Shown: positions 7,663 to 15,636, numbered from the stretch's first letter. The stretch is 64,000 nucleotides of DNA from Cognatiluteimonas weifangensis (GCF_003416885.1 NZ_QVPD01000003.1:244014-308013); one strand, 5' to 3'. Notes: a model not told the origin generated them from the letters alone. A program made the numbers and translations.

Positions 7663-8609
7663 GCGGCTTCGGCCTCTTCATCCTCAGACAGCACGACCTG
7701 CGACAATTTGCTCTTGGTGTGGTCATAGAGTTCTTTGTCGTGCGGACGGTACTTTGCGGTGCCAGCTAACGCCGCGTCGATTCGCTCCTTGGCTTGTCTC
7801 GCGTAGTTCGCAATCAGCTCGCACCCCAGAAAATTACGACCGTGCAACGCGGCGGCAACACCAGAGGATCCCACGCCAGCAAACGGATCGAAGACCAGCT
7901 GACCGGGCTTTGTCATGGACAGGACAAGCCGCTCAATCAAGCCCACCGGGAACTGGCACGGGTGATCGGTCTTTTCGATATGGTTGGCTTTGACGTTTGG
8001 AATTCCCCACACGTCCTCGGGATTTTTCCCCAACGGATTGCCAGAAAGCTTGCCCCTCTTCGGGCCCTTGAAATGACGCTTGCCCGGATACTTGGCGGGA
8101 ATGCGCACAGCGTCTAGGTCAAACTGATAGTCATCGGATTTCGAGTACCACATGATCACTTCGTAGCGCCCAGAGAACCGGCGCTTGTTGTGCAAGCCGT
8201 GCCCAAAGTGCCAAATAATGCGGTTGCGCAACTTAAGGCCGTGCTTCTTGAAGATGTAAGCCATTTCGATATCGAGCGGCACAATCATCCCGTTATCGAC
8301 AAAGTTCCCCACTTGCCAGCAGATTGAGCCAGTCTCTTTCAAGCGCGGAATGATCAAATCGAGGATTCGCTCCTGCCATTTGAGGTAGTCCTCCAGCGCG
8401 CCCTTCTTTTCGTAAGACTTGCCAATGTTGTATGGCGGCGACGAGACAACGAGATCGAAAATGGGTTGAGCTGGGAGGGCAGAGAGCAGAGCTTCTGCAT
8501 CGCCTTGCCAAATCGCGTGATCCAGGTCAGCAACGGTCTTGAGCGCCTCCTTGGCCTTGACGACATGGGCAGTGGGTGCGGTTGGAAGAGCATTACGCTT
8601 CGGGCTCAT
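7659..8609 (-). CDS. DNA (cytosine-N4 or adenine-N6) methyltransferase, beta class
   Basis: A 316-residue S-adenosylmethionine-dependent DNA methyltransferase. The catalytic motif SPPY is at 57-60 and the cofactor motif DPFAGVGSSG at 241-250, so the order is catalytic first and binding second, which is the beta class. SPPY is common in N4-cytosine enzymes but also occurs in N6-adenine enzymes, so the product cannot be fixed. A basic region (GKRHFKGPKRGKLSG) lies between the motifs and may belong to target recognition. It is the first gene of the minus-strand island operon and would protect host DNA from the downstream nuclease components. Confidence 0.9.
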   Translation of the reverse strand: MSPKRNALPTAPTAHVVKAKEALKTVADLDHAIWQGDAEALLSALPAQPIFDLVVSSPPYNIGKSYEKKGALEDYLKWQERILDLIIPRLKETGSICWQVGNFVDNGMIVPLDIEMAYIFKKHGLKLRNRIIWHFGHGLHNKRRFSGRYEVIMWYSKSDDYQFDLDAVRIPAKYPGKRHFKGPKRGKLSGNPLGKNPEDVWGIPNVKANHIEKTDHPCQFPVGLIERLVLSMTKPGQLVFDPFAGVGSSGVAAALHGRNFLGCELIANYARQAKERIDAALAGTAKYRPHDKELYDHTKSKLSQVVLSEDEEAEAA

Positions 8610-9348
8610 GACGGCTCTATTAGTTGCATTTCAATTCCGGGGCCTGATCTTCCAACAGTCCGAGAGAAAGATCCAGGCCGATGCCTGATCGCCGTTGGGG
8701 GCGGCCAGGGAAGCATTGGTCCCTGGATGTTCCACCAATCCCGACGAAAGATCTAGGCCCGGCGCCGACCGTCCCCCAGCGGGCAGTGGCGGCAGCCTCC
8801 GACTAGATGACACCGGCGGTTCTCACCGTATGAGAGGTTCAGCGTGGCCCAACAAAGAAAGCGCGCGTCTCGCCCTGAAGTTGTCTACGAACAATAGAGG
8901 CTAGCCGGCCTCTTATGGGGGCAACTCTGGGGGCAACTTGGCTGACGCTGGAGCCGAAACCCCAGCTAGAGCAATGCGTTGCGGATAATATTTGGTAGGT
9001 GGTGGGCCCACCAACTCGGCGAGGGGGCGCGCGCTATCGCCTCGGTAGCAGGCGGCGATGCGGATCGTGCTCACGGATGCCGGCGGCGTCCATGGAGCTC
9101 CTTCCGGCGGCAGCTGGTGGGAACAAGCCGACCCGGGAGGTTCAACCGCTGTCGCATGGTCTCAACAGCTTCATCGATGTCCGGGGGCATCGCCTGACCG
9201 ATCGCAAGGGCACGCCGCCGCAACAGTGCGACGTGCCTCGGACCTGCCGCGAGCGGCCGTCGTGCCATCACGTCATCCGCCCCCTTGAGGATGTCGAATG
9301 GCGCCCCGCCCACGCGCCGCGTTGGTGCACACCCGAAGGACCCCTGCC
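8610..9348. other. Island-chromosome junction without a convincing gene
   Basis: About 740 bases follow the methyltransferase start. Composition rises from island-like AT content to the core GC near 9000. It contains a degenerate pair of 30-base repeats (8651 and 8731), a tandem 11-base repeat (8916-8938) and a 14-base palindrome, TGGTGGGCCCACCA (9000-9013). Only short frames are present on either strand and none shows a recognisable domain. The promoter of the island operon should lie in the first 100 bases, but I could not define convincing boxes. Confidence 0.6.
8916..8938. repeat. Tandem direct repeat TGGGGGCAACT x2
   Basis: Two perfect copies of TGGGGGCAACT occupy 8916-8926 and 8928-8938 with a 12-base period. 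They sit at the base-composition boundary of the island. Short direct repeats in this position could belong to a recombination or integrase-binding site, but no integrase gene or partner copy is visible in the window. Confidence 0.5.
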
Positions 9349-9762
9349 ATGCCCCGCATGATCTTCGTCAACCTCCCGGTCGCCGACCTTCCCGCTTCGG
9401 CGGCCTTCTACACGGCCCTGGGCTTCGAGAACAATCCGCGGTTCACCGACGACACCGCCGCGTGCATGGTCTGGAGCGAGGCGATCAGCGTGATGCTGCT
9501 CACCCACGAAAAGTGGCGCACTTTCACCAGCCGCCCGATCCCGCCGCCGACGGCGAGCGAGGTGCTGCTGGCGATTTCACTGGACAGCCGCGCGGCGGTC
9601 GATGCGATGAACGCGGCGGCGGCGGCGCACGGCGGCAACGCCGACATCAATCCGATGCAGGATCTGGGCTTCATGTACAACCGCAACCTGGCCGATCCCG
9701 ACGGCCACGTCTGGGAAGCGATGTGGATGGACCCGGCGGCGATGTCCGCGGCGGCGGGCTGA
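9349..9762 (+). CDS. VOC superfamily (glyoxalase-like) protein
   Basis: A 137-residue protein of the vicinal-oxygen-chelate fold. It shows the paired beta-alpha-beta pattern, beginning FVNLPVADLPASAAFYTALGF and ending DPDGHVWEAMWMDPAA, which is the usual C-terminal metal-binding strand. Proteins of this PhnB/glyoxalase-like subgroup are widespread and mostly of unknown substrate. The ATG at 9349 starts the conserved first strand; an in-frame ATG at 9298 would add a disordered leader and is unlikely. It is the first core gene after the island and is followed by a hairpin terminator. Confidence 0.85.
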   Translation: MPRMIFVNLPVADLPASAAFYTALGFENNPRFTDDTAACMVWSEAISVMLLTHEKWRTFTSRPIPPPTASEVLLAISLDSRAAVDAMNAAAAAHGGNADINPMQDLGFMYNRNLADPDGHVWEAMWMDPAAMSAAAG

Positions 9763-9813
9763 CGCAGCGCGCAGTCCGGCGCCGGGTATCGACCGGCGAC
9801 AACCGGCCGTCAC

Positions 9814-9866
9814 GAAAAACCTGGGTCGGAAAACCCGGGGAAAACCCGGGTCAGAGCAGGTTTTTC
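9814..9866 (+). terminator. Nested inverted repeat with U-run after the VOC gene
   Basis: An outer inverted repeat GAAAAACCTG (9814-9823) and CAGGTTTTTC (9857-9866) encloses a perfect hairpin ACCCGGG-GAAAA-CCCGGGT (9833-9851). The right outer arm contains five T residues. The structure begins 52 bases after the VOC stop codon and could terminate transcription in either direction. Confidence 0.6.
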
Positions 9867-9916
9867 AAGAGGCCTGCGTGGGCCAGAATGGGCCTCCTCC
9901 CGCAAGGCGCCGCCAG

Positions 9917-10180
9917 ATGGCAGACCGGAACCGGTTTCTCGATGCGCTCGACCTCCACGTGGTCGGGATCGCGGCGATCCCGCTCGTGCTTGCCGCCTTG
10001 CTGCCGTTTGCGTGGGTGCCCTGGCTGGTCGCGGTGCTGCCGCTGGGACGGCTGGCCACGCGCGCTTCGGACCTGCGCCGTTCCGGGACATCGCCTCTGC
10101 CGCACCTGCTGGTCAACGGGCTGGTGGTGATGCTTGCCACGGCGCTGGGCTTCGCGCTGTCGCCGGCGCCCGCCGGCTGA
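9917..10180 (+). CDS. Small two-helix membrane protein
   Basis: An 87-residue hypothetical protein. Hydrophobic segments lie near residues 13-42 (VVGIAAIPLVLAALLPFAWVPWLVAVLPLG) and 61-80 (LPHLLVNGLVVMLATALGFA), joined by a basic loop, so it should sit in the inner membrane with two spans. I started it at the ATG at 9917; an earlier in-frame ATG at 9878 lies close to the terminator hairpin. It stands alone between the VOC gene and the M20 hydrolase. No function can be assigned. Confidence 0.5.
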   Translation: MADRNRFLDALDLHVVGIAAIPLVLAALLPFAWVPWLVAVLPLGRLATRASDLRRSGTSPLPHLLVNGLVVMLATALGFALSPAPAG

Positions 10181-10275
10181 CCGGCCAACGCAACCGGGCC
10201 GGCGCCGCTGCACGGGCCTTCACATGCCCCCGGCGTACCTTTGAGGGCCCCGACGGCAGCCGGACAGGTGCGCCC

Positions 10276-11535
10276 ATGAACCCCCTGGCCCAGGCCCTCG
10301 AATCCCGCCACGCCGCGCTGGCGCCGGAGCTGCTGGCGATCTACCGCGACCTGCACCGGCACCCCGAGCTGTCGATGCAGGAGCGGCGCACGGCGGCCAT
10401 CGCCGCGGACTACATCGAAAAGCTCGGCTATGCGGTCACCCGCGGGGTCGGCGTCACCGGCGTGGTCGGCGTGCTGCGCAACGGCGACGGCCCCACGGTG
10501 ATGCTGCGCGCCGACATGGACGCCCTGCCGATGGACGAGGACACCGGCCTGCCGTATGCGAGCGAAGTCGCCGGCGTCGCGCATTCCTGCGGCCACGACC
10601 TGCACGTGGCCTGGCTGCTGGGCGCCGCGCGGGTGCTCGCCGAGGCGCGCGAAGCGTGGCGGGGCACGGCGGTCGTCGCCTTCCAGCCGGGCGAGGAAGT
10701 GGCGCAGGGCGCGAGCGCGATGGTCGCCGACTGGGACAAGGCGGGGCTGCCGCATCCGGACGTGGTCCTCGGCCAGCACGTGATGGTCGGTCCGGCCGGG
10801 TCCGTGAGCTACCGCGCCGGAGTCATCCTCTCGGCGGGCGACAGCCTGCAGGTGACGCTGTTCGGCCGCGGCTCTCACGGCTCGCAGCCGCAGACCGCGA
10901 TCGATCCGGTGGTGATGGCGGCCGCGACCGTGCTGCGGCTGCAGACCATCGTCGCGCGCGAGGTCTCGCCGCTGGACAGCGCGGTGCTGACCGTCGGCGC
11001 GCTGCAGGCCGGCACCAAGGAAAACATCATTCCCGACGACGCCACCATCAAGCTCAACCTGCGCAGCTACGACGAGGGCGTGCGCGAGCACATGCTGCAG
11101 GCGGTGCGGCGCATCTGCCGCGCCGAGTGCGAGGCCTCGAACGCGCCGCAGCCGCCGGAGTTCGCCACCCTCAGCAGCTATCCGCCGACCGACAACGACC
11201 GCGAGGCGACGGCGCGGGTGGTGGCTGCGTTCCGCGCGCAGTTCGGCGACGCGGCGTACGAAAGCAAGCCGATGGCGGCCAGCGAGGACTTCAGCGTGTT
11301 CGGCCGCAGCTGGGGCGTGCCCTACGTGTTCTGGTTCGTCGGCGGCACCGATCCGGCGGTGCATGCGCGGGCGAAGGCCGAAGGCACGCTCAACAAGCTG
11401 CCCAGCAACCATTCGCCGCGCTTCGCGCCGGTGCTCGATCCGACCCTGAAGACCGGCTTGCAGGCGCTGCTCGGCGCGGCGTCGGCGTGGCTGTGCGCGC
11501 CGGCCGGGGCGGCGGCGCGGGCAGGTGCCGCATGA
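10276..11535 (+). CDS. M20 family amidohydrolase (hippurate/N-acyl-amino-acid hydrolase type)
   Basis: A 419-residue cytoplasmic M20D peptidase-like amidohydrolase. Metal-binding and catalytic segments are visible: ADMDALPM at 79-86, HSCGHDLH at 103-110 with the cysteine ligand typical of this subgroup, PGEE near 141, and a C-terminal SEDFSVFG histidine-loop equivalent. A dimerisation lid domain occupies about residues 190-300. Such enzymes split N-acyl or amide bonds of amino-acid conjugates and sometimes indole-3-acetyl-amino acids. The stop overlaps the next start as ATGA, so it is co-translated with an MFS transporter that may move the substrate or product. Confidence 0.9.
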   Translation: MNPLAQALESRHAALAPELLAIYRDLHRHPELSMQERRTAAIAADYIEKLGYAVTRGVGVTGVVGVLRNGDGPTVMLRADMDALPMDEDTGLPYASEVAGVAHSCGHDLHVAWLLGAARVLAEAREAWRGTAVVAFQPGEEVAQGASAMVADWDKAGLPHPDVVLGQHVMVGPAGSVSYRAGVILSAGDSLQVTLFGRGSHGSQPQTAIDPVVMAAATVLRLQTIVAREVSPLDSAVLTVGALQAGTKENIIPDDATIKLNLRSYDEGVREHMLQAVRRICRAECEASNAPQPPEFATLSSYPPTDNDREATARVVAAFRAQFGDAAYESKPMAASEDFSVFGRSWGVPYVFWFVGGTDPAVHARAKAEGTLNKLPSNHSPRFAPVLDPTLKTGLQALLGAASAWLCAPAGAAARAGAA

Positions 11536-13007
11536 GCACGACCGCGGCAACGGCGCCCGCCGCCGACGCCGGCTTCGTCGGCAACGACCGCCTGCTGTTC
11601 GGCATGATCCTGGGCGTGGTCACGTTCTGGCTGTTCGCCCAGACCACGCTCAACATCGCGCCGGACATGCAGCGCGATCTCGGGATCGCCGCCGGCACCA
11701 TGAACAACGCGGTGGCGATGGCGGCGCTGTTCTCCGGCATCTTCATCGTGGTGATGGGCGGCCTGGCCGACCGGCTCGGGCGCATGCGCATCCTCCGGAC
11801 CGGCTTCGTGCTCGGGATCGCCGGCTCGCTGCTGGTGGGGCTGGCGCCGTCCGGCGCGCTGGCCGCGCCGATGCTGCTGCTCGGCCGCGCGGTGCAGGGC
11901 CTGTCGGCGGCCTGCATCATGCCCGCCAGCCTGGCGCTGGTGAAAGCGTACTGGGACGGCGCCGGGCGCCAGCGCGCGGTGAGTCTGTGGTCGATCGGCT
12001 CGTGGGGCGGTTCGGGGCTGGCGGCGTTGTTCGGCGGTTACATGGCGCAGTCGCTGGGTTGGCGCTGGATCTTCTTCATCTCGGTGGCGGTGTCGCTGCT
12101 CGGCCTGTGGCTGGTGCGCGGCACGCCGGAGAGCAAGGCGGCGGCGGTGCAGGGCTACCGCTTCGACCTGCCGGGGGTGATCGCCTTCATGGTGGCGATG
12201 GTGGCGCTGCAGGTGCTGGTGACCCAGGGCAGCACGCTGGGCTGGGGCAGTCCGCTGGCGATCGGGCTGGCCATCGCCTTCGTCGTGGCCGCGGTCGCGT
12301 TCTTCCGCATCGAGGCCGGCAACGCGCACGGCTTCGTCGACTTCCGCCTGTTCCGCAACCGCGTCTACACCGGCGCCACGCTGTCCAATTTCCTGGTCAA
12401 CGCGACCGTGGGCATGCAGCTGGTGTCGCTGCAGCTGGTGCAGGTGGGCGGCGGCATGAGCGCGCAGCAGGCGGGACTGCTGACGCTGGGCTACGCGATC
12501 GCGATCATCGCCTTCATCCGCGTGGGCGAGAAGCTGCTGCAGCGCTTCGGCCCGCGCAAGCCGATGGTCTGGGGCTGCGCGATCACCGGCGTCGCGATCG
12601 CCTGCCTGATGCCGACCAACATCATGCTCGACGCCTATCGCGTGGTCGCGGTGGCCGGCTACACGCTGTTCGGCCTGGGGCTGGCGTTCTACGCCACGCC
12701 GTCCACCGATGCCGCGCTGTCGAGCCTGCCGATGGACCAGTCGGGCGCGGGCGCGGGCATCTACAAGATGGCCTCGTCGCTGGGCGCGGCACTGGGCGTG
12801 GCGGTGTCCGGCGCGATCTTCACCGCTCTGGGGGCTGCCGGCGAGGGCATCCGCTGGCTGGAAGGCGTGATCACCTTCCAGGGCCGGGTCGACAACCTGG
12901 CCGTGCGCGAGGCCGCGATGGTGGCGCTGGGCTTCAACCTGCTGATGGTGGCGGTGGCGATCGCCTCGATCCTGCTGACGATCCCGGCGGGCAAGCGCGG
13001 GAAATGA
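11532..13007 (+). CDS. MFS transporter, DHA2 (EmrB/QacA)-like
   Basis: A 491-residue major-facilitator protein with about 14 hydrophobic segments. The loop between helices 2 and 3 reads GGLADRLGRMRILRTG, the standard MFS motif A, and motif C-like glycines occur in helix 5. Residues 65-100 and 410-430 (DQSGAGAGIYKMASSLGAALGVA) match the drug:H+ antiporter-2 group. It should sit in the inner membrane and exchange protons for a small organic molecule. The ATGA overlap with the M20 hydrolase gene makes them an operon, so a metabolite related to that enzyme is a plausible cargo. Confidence 0.88.
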   Translation: MSTTAATAPAADAGFVGNDRLLFGMILGVVTFWLFAQTTLNIAPDMQRDLGIAAGTMNNAVAMAALFSGIFIVVMGGLADRLGRMRILRTGFVLGIAGSLLVGLAPSGALAAPMLLLGRAVQGLSAACIMPASLALVKAYWDGAGRQRAVSLWSIGSWGGSGLAALFGGYMAQSLGWRWIFFISVAVSLLGLWLVRGTPESKAAAVQGYRFDLPGVIAFMVAMVALQVLVTQGSTLGWGSPLAIGLAIAFVVAAVAFFRIEAGNAHGFVDFRLFRNRVYTGATLSNFLVNATVGMQLVSLQLVQVGGGMSAQQAGLLTLGYAIAIIAFIRVGEKLLQRFGPRKPMVWGCAITGVAIACLMPTNIMLDAYRVVAVAGYTLFGLGLAFYATPSTDAALSSLPMDQSGAGAGIYKMASSLGAALGVAVSGAIFTALGAAGEGIRWLEGVITFQGRVDNLAVREAAMVALGFNLLMVAVAIASILLTIPAGKRGK

Positions 13008-13047
13008 CGCGTGCGCGATGCCGCCGGTCTTTCAGGTGGCGGCTCTT

Positions 13048-13119
13048 TCAGGCGGCGTCGTCGACGTCTTGCGTCCACTCGAGGAAATCGCGCGCTGCGC
13101 TGCGCCGAGGGCCGTTCAT
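13048..13119 (-). CDS. Candidate 23-residue small protein after the dioxygenase
   Basis: A short frame, MNGPRRSAARDFLEWTQDVD plus three residues, starts with an ATG that overlaps the dioxygenase stop codon as ATGA. That coupling is the only support for translation; no family is recognisable and the product would have a basic N-terminal half and an acidic C-terminal half. It may equally be a chance frame in GC-rich sequence. Confidence 0.25.
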   Translation of the reverse strand: MNGPRRSAARDFLEWTQDVDDAA

Positions 13120-13922
13120 GCGGTCGCCTCCGGCGCGAGGCCTTGCGGCAGGCCGAAGCCGAACGAATCCATCGACAGCACGTCGTAGGTCATGCCGCCT
13201 TCGACCAGCGACGCGGTGTCGTTGTCGCCGCTGGCGCCGAGCGCGACCAGCAGCGGCAGGTAATGCTCCTCGGTGGGATGCGCGCGTGCGGCGTGCGGGG
13301 CGCGCGCGCGGTAGTGCAGCAGTGCGTCGATGTCGCGACGGCGCACCGCGGCGGCCACCCAGTCGGCGAACGCCTGCGCGTACTCCGGGTCGCGGATGTG
13401 CTGGCGGAATTCGTAGAGGTTGTGGGTCAGGCTGCCCGACCCCAGCACCAGAACGCCGCGCGCGCGCAGCGGCGCCAGCGCCCGACCCAGCCGCAAGGCA
13501 CCGGCCGTGTCCAGGTCGTGCGGCAGCGAGACCTGGAACACCGGCACGTCGGCGGCGGGCCTGAGGTAGCGCATCGGTACCCAGGCGCCGTGGTCGAGGC
13601 CGCGCCGCGGGTCGACGCCTGCGTCGAAACCGGCGTCGGCCAGCATCCTCGCCGCTTCGCCCGCTAGGGCCGGAGCGCCGGGCGGGGTGTACTGCAGCGC
13701 GTACAGCGGCGGCGGGAAGCCGCCGAAGTCGTGGAGGGTCTCCGGTGCCGGACTGGTGGCCACGCGCACGCCGCGGGTCTGCCAGTGCGGCGACACGATC
13801 GCCACCGCGGTCAGCTCGGGCAGCGCACGGCCGATCCGCTGCAGCGCGGGGCCGAGCAGGCCCGGCTCCAGCGCGAACATCGGCGAGCCGTGGGAGACGA
13901 ACAGGGACGGGGCGAGGGTCAT
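13116..13922 (-). CDS. LigB-type extradiol dioxygenase (4,5-DOPA dioxygenase/YgiD-like)
   Basis: A 268-residue class III extradiol ring-cleaving dioxygenase-like protein. Iron or zinc ligands are suggested by SHGSPM near residue 10, the SPHW segment near residue 48, SGSLTHNL and the late PTEEHYLPL histidine. The length equals the YgiD/DODA family, whose members open catechol-type rings. It lies downstream of doxX, on the strand opposite a LysR regulator. The DoxX-LigB-LysR trio is a common arrangement for catechol or quinone stress. A terminator-like hairpin ends 12 bases before its ATG, and GGAG serves as ribosome site. Confidence 0.88.
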   Translation of the reverse strand: MTLAPSLFVSHGSPMFALEPGLLGPALQRIGRALPELTAVAIVSPHWQTRGVRVATSPAPETLHDFGGFPPPLYALQYTPPGAPALAGEAARMLADAGFDAGVDPRRGLDHGAWVPMRYLRPAADVPVFQVSLPHDLDTAGALRLGRALAPLRARGVLVLGSGSLTHNLYEFRQHIRDPEYAQAFADWVAAAVRRRDIDALLHYRARAPHAARAHPTEEHYLPLLVALGASGDNDTASLVEGGMTYDVLSMDSFGFGLPQGLAPEATA

Positions 13923-13934
13923 GGCGGACTCCGG

Positions 13935-13966
13935 AAAAAGGCCGCGGGCGCGCATGCGCCCGGGCC
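13935..13966 (-). terminator. Hairpin and U-run just before the LigB dioxygenase start
   Basis: Read on the minus strand, GGGCGC-ATGC-GCGCCC, extended by GGCC-type outer pairs, is followed by five T residues (AAAAA at 13935-13939 on the plus strand). It lies between doxX and the dioxygenase gene, and the T-run ends 12 bases before the dioxygenase ATG. It could stop doxX transcription or act as an attenuator for the dioxygenase. Confidence 0.6.
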
Positions 13967-14042
13967 GTGGATCGGATGTCGATCGGGGAAGTCGATCGCC
14001 GGATTTCACCCGGGTGGGATCCCGGGCGGGCCGGAAGGCGGG

Positions 14043-14456
14043 TCAGGCGGTGGCCGGCGACGCGCCCGAGGATGCGCGCCGGCGCGACCAGGCGGCGTCG
14101 AGGCTGAGCGCGCCGGCGCCCTGCGCCGTCAGCATCAGGAAACCGCCGGCCATGGCCACGTTCTTCCAGAAGTGGATGGCCTGCGCGCCATCGCCGAGGT
14201 TGCCGTGGAACAGCGCCGCGGCGGCCAGCGAGAATGCGGCCAGCGCCACCGCGATCCAGCGGGTGAAGCCACCGGCGAGGATGGCCAGGCCGCCACCGAG
14301 TTCCAGCGCGATCACCAGCGGCAGCAGGCCGCCGGGCACGCCCACGGCCTCCATGTACTGCTGGGTGGCGGCGTAGCCGGCGATCTTGCCCCAGCCGGAA
14401 ATGATGAAGATCAGCGACAGGCCGAGGCGGCCGAGCAGCGAGAAGGTAGCGTTCAT
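14043..14456 (-). CDS. DoxX family membrane protein
   Basis: A 137-residue inner-membrane protein with four hydrophobic segments, beginning LLGRLGLSLIFIISGWGKI, the conserved N-terminal helix of DoxX/YqjF proteins, and containing LELGGGLAILAGGFTRWIA. DoxX proteins are linked to redox balance and to quinone or thiol stress, and are often encoded with ring-cleaving dioxygenases. The ATG at 14456 has GGAG 8 bases upstream. It is read divergently from the LysR gene, with two palindromes in the shared promoter region, so it is probably the direct regulatory target. Confidence 0.85.
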   Translation of the reverse strand: MNATFSLLGRLGLSLIFIISGWGKIAGYAATQQYMEAVGVPGGLLPLVIALELGGGLAILAGGFTRWIAVALAAFSLAAAALFHGNLGDGAQAIHFWKNVAMAGGFLMLTAQGAGALSLDAAWSRRRASSGASPATA

Positions 14457-14573
14457 GGCGGCACTCCGTTGTGTGTGGCGGGTGGTGGGGCCCGGGTGGC
14501 CGGCGCCGGAGACGAGGAGGTTCATTGGCTCGATTCTGGTGGCGGCGCCCGGAGGTGGGCTTGGCGGTCACTC

Positions 14574-14594
14574 TATTGATCTGTATGTTCAATA
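14574..14594. promoter_or_regulatory. Palindromic operator TATTGA-N9-TCAATA
   Basis: A perfect inverted repeat TATTGA (14574-14579) and TCAATA (14589-14594) lies in the AT-rich strip between doxX and the LysR gene. The surrounding core DNA is very GC-rich, so an AT-rich dyad here is conspicuous. It probably binds the divergent LysR-type regulator. Confidence 0.6.
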
Positions 14595-14608
14595 TAAACA
14601 GCGATTTG

Positions 14609-14625
14609 ATTGACTTATTGTCAAT
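14609..14625. promoter_or_regulatory. Palindromic operator ATTGAC-N5-GTCAAT
   Basis: A perfect inverted repeat ATTGAC (14609-14614) and GTCAAT (14620-14625) contains the T-N11-A arrangement expected of a LysR-type box (T14611 to A14623). Its right edge is 20 bases before the LysR start codon, which fits autoregulation together with control of doxX. Confidence 0.65.
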
Positions 14626-14645
14626 TAAAAAGGAACAATCGAGCC

Positions 14646-15545
14646 ATGCTCGATCTGCAGCAACTGGCCAGCTTCGTCGCCGTGGTGAACGCCGGCAGCT
14701 TCGTCGGCGCCGCCGAGGTCACCGGGCTGTCGAAGGCGGCGGTCTCGCGGCAGGTGGCCGAGTTGGAAGCGCGCCTGGGCGTGCGCCTGCTCCATCGCAC
14801 CACCCGGCGCCTGTCGCTGACCGACGATGGCCAGCGCTTCTTCGCCGGCGCCGTCGCGTTGCTGGCCGACGCCGGCGAACTGGAAGCCGAGACGAGTTCC
14901 AGCAGCGGCGAGGCGACCGGCGTGCTGCGGATCAACGCGCCGCTGACCTTCGGCAACCTGCACCTGGCGCCGTTGTGGCCGGCTTTCCTGGCGGCGAACC
15001 CGAAGGTCGCGCTCGACATCACCCTGAACGATCGCGTGGTCGATCTGGTGGAGGAGGGCTACGACGTCGCCGTGCGCATCACCAACCTCGCCAGTTCGCA
15101 ACTGAGCAGCCGGCGCCTGGCGAGCACGCGGATCGTGCTGTGCGCGTCGCCCGCCTATCTCGCCGCGCACGGCGCGCCGTCGCATCCGCACGAGCTTGCG
15201 GGGCACCAGGTGATTTCCTATGCGTACTGGACCGGCGGCGACGACTGGCGTTTCACCGGTGCGCAAGGCGAGGCGCGGGTGCGCGTGCGGCCGCGCATCC
15301 ACACCAACAGCGGCGATACCTGCCGCCGCGCCGCGCTGCAGGGACAAGGCATCGTCCTGCAGCCGGACTTCCTGGTCGGCGACGACCTGCGCCGCGGCGA
15401 CCTGGTCGAACTGCTGCCGGGCTGGCGCTCGATCGAGCTGGGCATCCACGCCGTCTACGCGTCGCGCAAGCACCTGCCGATGAAGACCCGGCACCTGATC
15501 GACTTCCTGGTCGAGGCCTTCGCCGCGCCGCCGTGGGCGGCCTGA
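14646..15545 (+). CDS. LysR-type transcriptional regulator
   Basis: A 299-residue LysR-family protein. The N-terminal winged helix reads LQQLASFVAVVNAGSFVGAA ... LSKAAVSRQVAELEARLGVRLLHRTTRRLSLTDDG (about residues 3-60), followed by the two-lobed effector domain starting TGVLRINAPLTFG. The group resembles regulators of quinone or aromatic-responsive genes. The ATG at 14646 begins the usual MLDLQQL leader. It is transcribed away from doxX and the LigB dioxygenase, and the intergenic operators suggest it controls both itself and them. The likely inducer is an aromatic or quinone compound. Confidence 0.92.
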   Translation: MLDLQQLASFVAVVNAGSFVGAAEVTGLSKAAVSRQVAELEARLGVRLLHRTTRRLSLTDDGQRFFAGAVALLADAGELEAETSSSSGEATGVLRINAPLTFGNLHLAPLWPAFLAANPKVALDITLNDRVVDLVEEGYDVAVRITNLASSQLSSRRLASTRIVLCASPAYLAAHGAPSHPHELAGHQVISYAYWTGGDDWRFTGAQGEARVRVRPRIHTNSGDTCRRAALQGQGIVLQPDFLVGDDLRRGDLVELLPGWRSIELGIHAVYASRKHLPMKTRHLIDFLVEAFAAPPWAA

Positions 15546-15636
15546 ACTCACGGACGCGGCTGCCCGCAGCGGCCGCCCCCGGCCGGCGGCCCCGCCCTTC
15601 CACGCCCGGCAGTCGGGCGTGCCTTGCCGCCAACCA

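Noticed and set aside
3242..8609. BREX, DISARM or type I restriction assignment
   Set aside because: No PglZ, BrxL, DrmA/DrmB or HsdR/HsdS-like protein is encoded; the protein set does not match those systems.
9071..9313. 80-codon minus-strand open frame in the island-core junction
   Set aside because: It has no recognisable domain, no clear ribosome site and lies in GC-rich DNA where long chance frames are common.
13048..14592. 514-codon minus-strand frame over doxX and the dioxygenase
   Set aside because: It is a shifted-frame shadow of the doxX and dioxygenase genes; only its 23-codon end is considered separately.
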